A stretch of DNA of 7,035 nucleotides from Proteiniphilum sp. (lineage in GTDB: Bacteria; Bacteroidota; Bacteroidia; Bacteroidales; Dysgonomonadaceae), in NCBI GenBank assembly GCA_031284475.1, contig JAISZV010000216.1, forward strand, positions 1 to 7,035, written 5' to 3'. Numbering within the stretch: the first letter of the stretch is position 1; each line of letters starts with the position of its first letter. The notes under the pieces were generated by a model, which was not told the origin of the DNA, ran no database searches, and saw only the letters and a list, made by a program, of their open reading frames with translations. A program made the position numbers and the translations under genes. Of the stretch, positions 6,682 through 7,035 are shown piece after piece.

Positions 6682-6779
6682 TAATGAGGTAATGAGGTTA
6701 ATGAGGTAATGAAGGGGAACAATACCCCCTCTCTCTCTACTGAGGTTGTTTTGTTGTTAAAATGAGGTGTAAATGAGGT
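6682..6779. repeat. AATGAGGT short-repeat block with CT tract
   Basis: AATGAGGT occurs at 6683-6690, 6691-6698 and 6700-6707 in near tandem, followed by the decayed copy AATGAAGG (6708-6715). It returns at 6761-6768 and 6772-6779. Between them lie a run of five C, five CT units (6729-6738) and a TTG-rich stretch. No open frame uses it. The word TAATGAGGTAA (6682-6692 and 6699-6709) also occurs in the operon leader at 83-93. Confidence 0.75.
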
Positions 6780-6780
6780 T

Positions 6781-6820
6781 TTTATAATTTATAATTTATA
6801 ATTCATAATTCATAATTCAT
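6781..6820. repeat. Heptamer repeat TTTATAA / TTCATAA
   Basis: Three TTTATAA units (6781-6801) are followed by two TTCATAA units (6802-6815) and a partial TTCAT. It is an A/T-only to A/T-rich tract that would melt easily. It sits exactly where the surrounding repeats change strand sense. Confidence 0.85.
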
Positions 6821-6860
6821 GCATCACATCATACATCATTACATCATTACATCATTACAT
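6821..6860. repeat. Octamer repeat ACATCATT
   Basis: ACATCATT stands in tandem at 6833-6840, 6841-6848 and 6849-6856, with partial copies on both sides (GCATCACATCAT before, ACAT after). Its reverse complement AATGATGT differs by one base from the AATGAGGT unit found 70-150 bases to the left. Confidence 0.85.
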
Positions 6861-6954
6861 TGGCACATCATTTCATTAGCCATTAGTTCCATTAGCCCCA
6901 GTAACCCATTTTTCACATTATTCACATGGGCACATTAGTCACATTAGTTACCTC
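6861..6954. repeat. Drifting CATTAG / CACATTAGT repeats
   Basis: CATTAG occurs at 6874, 6881 and 6890. TTCACATTA / TTCACATGG stand in tandem at 6912-6929, and CACATTAGT twice in tandem at 6931-6948, ending in TACCTC. The unit length drifts between 7 and 9 bases. This continues the octamer block as one low-complexity run. No function is evident. Confidence 0.7.
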
Positions 6955-7035
6955 TTTCCCTGTAAAAAACTTTTTCATCTGCACGCGCTTGGAAACAGTA
7001 AGATTTTCATGTTCTTTTGTATTGATTTAAACAGT

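Larger units (their letters stand above)
6381..7035. other. Gene-free 655-base region downstream of the operon
   Basis: I see no credible coding sequence on either strand, no tRNA or rRNA, and no tRNA-like fold. It holds an inverted repeat (6426-6460), a small CGGG/CCCG dyad (6521-6535), an intrinsic terminator (6588-6622), and a long mosaic of short tandem repeats (6682-6954). The last 80 bases are A/T-rich and unassigned; they could be the upstream region of a gene to the right. Confidence 0.7.

Noticed and set aside
6833..6860. ACATCATT repeats as a replication origin or iteron set
   Set aside because: No replication initiator gene is present and the units drift in sequence and length; nothing else suggests an origin.

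Overview
The window reads as a Bacteroidales (Bacteroidota) chromosome segment, probably from a gut Bacteroides/Parabacteroides-type organism. The evidence is the protein families: a Mfa1/FimA-type fimbrillin, a FimB/Mfa2-type anchor, BACON-like domains and a FISUMP domain, all on lipoprotein signal peptides. The near absence of strong Shine-Dalgarno sites and the A/T-rich leaders also fit. I cannot name the genus or species from this sequence alone.

Layout: (1) Bases 1-247 are a non-coding leader with a degenerate tandem array. Blocks start at about 1, 62, 118 and 179, and 73 bases are repeated almost perfectly 117 bases apart; the array is probably cut by the left window edge. (2) Bases 248-6380 hold four genes, all on the + strand: major fimbrillin (248-1606), fimbrial anchor (1718-2617), a 913-residue multidomain putative tip protein with a C-terminal FISUMP domain (2652-5393), and a thioredoxin-fold lipoprotein with a CRSC motif (5493-6380). 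A strong 12-bp terminator-like hairpin lies between the first two genes. (3) Bases 6381-7035 hold no gene: an inverted repeat, a very good intrinsic terminator at 6588-6622, and about 270 bases of short repeats whose unit keeps changing.

How it fits together: this looks like a type V (donor-strand-exchange) pilus operon. The first gene would make the shaft, the second the outer-membrane anchor, the third a tip or adhesive subunit, and the fourth a thiol-redox lipoprotein whose tie to the pilus is only inferred. The hairpin after the shaft gene would give much shaft and little anchor or tip message if it is a partial terminator.

Nothing here is clearly a wholly new system. The most notable points are the fimbrillin + BACON-like + FISUMP architecture, the base-composition step inside that gene, the attenuator-like hairpin, the leader array, and the strand-switching short-repeat block downstream.
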